Assembly (NCBI GenBank): GCA_913009765.1
Contig: CAJVYT010000055.1
Coordinates: 1-14,804, forward strand
Direction: 5' to 3'
Length of the DNA: 14,804 nt
From: an uncultured candidate division Zixibacteria bacterium
GTDB taxonomy: Bacteria; Zixibacteria; MSB-5A5; GN15; FEB-12
Shown here: piece by piece, positions 13,537-14,804 of the stretch
Position numbering within the stretch: the first letter of the stretch is position 1
Layout: the number at the start of each line of letters is the position of its first letter
Translations under genes and position numbers: made by a program
The notes under the pieces: model-generated
Seen by the model: only the letters and a program-made list of their open reading frames with translations
Database searches by the model: none
What the model was told of the DNA's origin: nothing

Positions 13537-14388
13537 TTATTTTAATAACAGCATTTTCTTTGTTTCAACACCATTTTGATGGGTTAATCGATAGAAAAAG
13601 AGACCACTTGTCAGCTCGGAAGCATCAAATTCAAATTGATGTCTGCCCGCGGCATATCTACCGGAAGCAAGAGTTACTACCCTTTGACCTAAAACATTAA
13701 ATATTTCTAACGTAATATCAGAGGCTGTCGGAAGAGAAAATGAAATTATCGTAGAGGGATTAAACGGATTCGGATAATTTTGGGAAAGGGTAAATTCGGT
13801 AGGTAAACTTGAGTTAATATCATCATTTATATCAGTAGGTACTAATATAGCAACATTACCGGCTTTAAATTCAGGATAGTATATTGTTAATCCGTCAGGG
13901 TCTGAGAATTGAATATTTGTTTCTTTAATAAATCCACCTATGTTTTCAATAATATTAACAGAATCGATAGGGGCATCACCCGGGGAAGCATCACTTTTAA
14001 CGGTAAAAAACAGAGTTGCAAGCAATCCGTTTGGAGCAGTCATAAACCGTACAGGCGGTGTATAATTAGTTAATAGATAACTAATTCTAATTATATCAGA
14101 ATCAGACACCGTATCAATGAGTCCGGCAAAATCATCTGTAATAAAAGTACCAATAAATGATACCGAATCAAGAATCAAGTTTGTGTTTGAGTAACGGATA
14201 GGAACTAATAATCCTGATATATCTTGTGTATTATCATTTAATCGAACACCAACCGCAATTTGATCGCCTCTTTGGGCATTTACTGAATCCACTGTGACTG
14301 TACCGGCTAAAGACTGACCGAATACTTCATCACCCGTAATCATCATCCCAAGAGCGAAAACGAATAAAGCTATTAACAATTTTTTCAT
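13537..14388 (-). CDS. Secreted cohesin-like protein with a type IX secretion sorting domain
   Basis: The 283-residue protein starts at ATG 14388 (MKKLLIALFVFALGMM); the frame is open 31 codons further upstream but that part lacks signal character. The signal peptide spans about 1-25. Residues 29-180 look like a cohesin-type beta-sandwich (VTVDSVNAQRGDQIAVGVRL, then DISGLLVPIRYS, and NGLLATLFFTVKSDASPGDA). Residues 199-283 are a T9SS type A sorting domain, with QNYPNPFNPSTIISFSLP, LEIFNVLGQRVVTL and FYRLTHQNGVETKKMLLLK. Such proteins cross the outer membrane by the PorSS/T9SS machinery and end up at the surface or released. Cohesins bind dockerins in some bacteria; no dockerin is seen here, so a binding role is only inferred. 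Its own promoter is not clear. Confidence 0.85.
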   Translation of the reverse strand: MKKLLIALFVFALGMMITGDEVFGQSLAGTVTVDSVNAQRGDQIAVGVRLNDNTQDISGLLVPIRYSNTNLILDSVSFIGTFITDDFAGLIDTVSDSDIIRISYLLTNYTPPVRFMTAPNGLLATLFFTVKSDASPGDAPIDSVNIIENIGGFIKETNIQFSDPDGLTIYYPEFKAGNVAILVPTDINDDINSSLPTEFTLSQNYPNPFNPSTIISFSLPTASDITLEIFNVLGQRVVTLASGRYAAGRHQFEFDASELTSGLFFYRLTHQNGVETKKMLLLK

Positions 14389-14459
14389 CTTTTGTCCAAC
14401 CTTTCGGTTTGTATAACCATTCTCTTCTTTTCCATTTACAAAGTCCAATATGTCATAAT

Positions 14460-14478
14460 GCAAAGGATATGCCTTTGC
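14460..14478. repeat. Hairpin in the upstream region of the secreted-protein gene
   Basis: GCAAAGG (14460-14466) pairs with CCTTTGC (14472-14478) around ATATG, about 70 bases before the minus-strand start codon at 14388. It is probably in the 5' leader or promoter region. It could be an operator or an RNA hairpin; no known riboswitch is recognised. Confidence 0.5.
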
Positions 14479-14557
14479 CAAAAAAAATGAAAAAAAGAGG
14501 ACTTTTTTAAACTTTGATATAGATATTATGATGTAATTCTATATGCAGTAAGTAATT

Positions 14558-14598
14558 ACAGTGTTTTATTTATTCTAAAATATATGTTATAACACTGT
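14558..14598. repeat. Wide inverted repeat, candidate operator
   Basis: ACAGTGTT (14558-14565) and AACACTGT (14591-14598) are exact inverted copies with arm centres 33 bases apart, about three helical turns. They lie 170-210 bases upstream of the secreted-protein gene. The spacing would suit a dimeric regulator, but AT-rich DNA gives such matches by chance. Confidence 0.35.
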
Positions 14599-14748
14599 TC
14601 AAAAAAAGTACAAATTTAATTCTTATACTGTCAGATTTCGTGAATAGATGAAATAAAATGCAGAGTTTTGTAAGGTTTTTATGAAGAGAACCGCATATAT
14701 TTGGACAGTTAGTCATAGCAGGTCGGCGTTCCGATTCCAAAAAATATA
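14599..14748. other. Terminal genomic stretch without a recognised gene
   Basis: This is the last genomic DNA before the right adapter. I see no frame of note and no RNA gene. It contains a partial copy of the palindrome lead-in GCAGGTCGG at 14718-14726 followed by CGTTCCGAT, related to the hairpin at 11674-11696. Confidence 0.5.
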
Positions 14749-14804
14749 AGATCGGAAGAGCGTCGTGTAGGGAAAGAGTGTAGATCTCGGTGGTCGCCGT
14801 ATCA
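14749..14804 (+). other. Illumina P5/TruSeq universal adapter (contaminant)
   Basis: From 14749 the sequence is AGATCGGAAGAGCGTCGTGT, continuing through the read-1 primer complement to GGTCGCCGTATCA at the window end. It is the reverse complement of the P5 universal adapter, lacking only its last bases. It is synthetic and should be trimmed. Confidence 0.97.

Noticed and set aside
14389..14481. 31-codon N-terminal extension of the cohesin-like protein
   Set aside because: The extension is charged and lacks export character; the signal peptide starts at 14388.

Overview
The window is a metagenome-type contig of AT-rich bacterial DNA. Illumina library adapters cap both ends: a P7 adapter with a TruSeq index at 94-159 and a P5 adapter at 14749-14804. 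Bases 1-93 are read-through noise, so only about 160-14748 is genomic. The gene content points to the Fibrobacterota-Chlorobiota-Bacteroidota (FCB) superphylum. The signs are a short primary sigma factor without region 1.1, a Bacteroidota-style DUF3078-like outer-membrane protein, and a secreted protein ending in a QNYPNPFNPST-type type IX secretion sorting domain. Phylum is not resolved; Zixibacteria-, Marinimicrobia- or KSB1-like lineages would all fit.

Layout. Left block (minus strand, 160-4205): an HtrA/Deg protease, then the RpoD-type sigma factor, a strong terminator, and a multi-pass membrane protein resembling AftA-type GT-C glycosyltransferases. That last gene looks frameshifted near 527-550, and its 3' part runs into the adapter. 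Middle intergenic zone (4206-5509): the htrA promoter, a small plus-strand ORF with promoter and ribosome site, an unrecognised minus-strand ORF, and a small GIY-YIG nuclease-like gene bracketed by inverted copies of a 24-bp repeat, followed by a cluster of short palindromes. Right-going operon (5510-9724): a fuculose-phosphate-aldolase-like class II aldolase, an aminotransferase-fold protein without the catalytic lysine, folB, folK, a deoxynucleoside kinase and panB. Folate synthesis (FolB, FolK) thus sits beside a folate-using enzyme (PanB makes ketopantoate from methylene-THF). Then an MscS channel and the DUF3078-like protein (9847-11575), closed by tandem hairpin terminators. Right block (minus strand, 11749-14388): a cohesin-like/T9SS-sorted secreted protein, then a Ser/Thr kinase in which an intact kinase domain is fused to a pseudokinase domain and a C-terminal membrane anchor.

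Most worth following up: the lysine-less aminotransferase homologue inside a vitamin operon, the kinase-pseudokinase-TM protein, and the GIY-YIG gene framed by inverted repeats. The most important caution is that adapter sequence creates a false C-terminus on the leftmost ORF. No tRNA, rRNA, CRISPR array or insertion sequence was seen.
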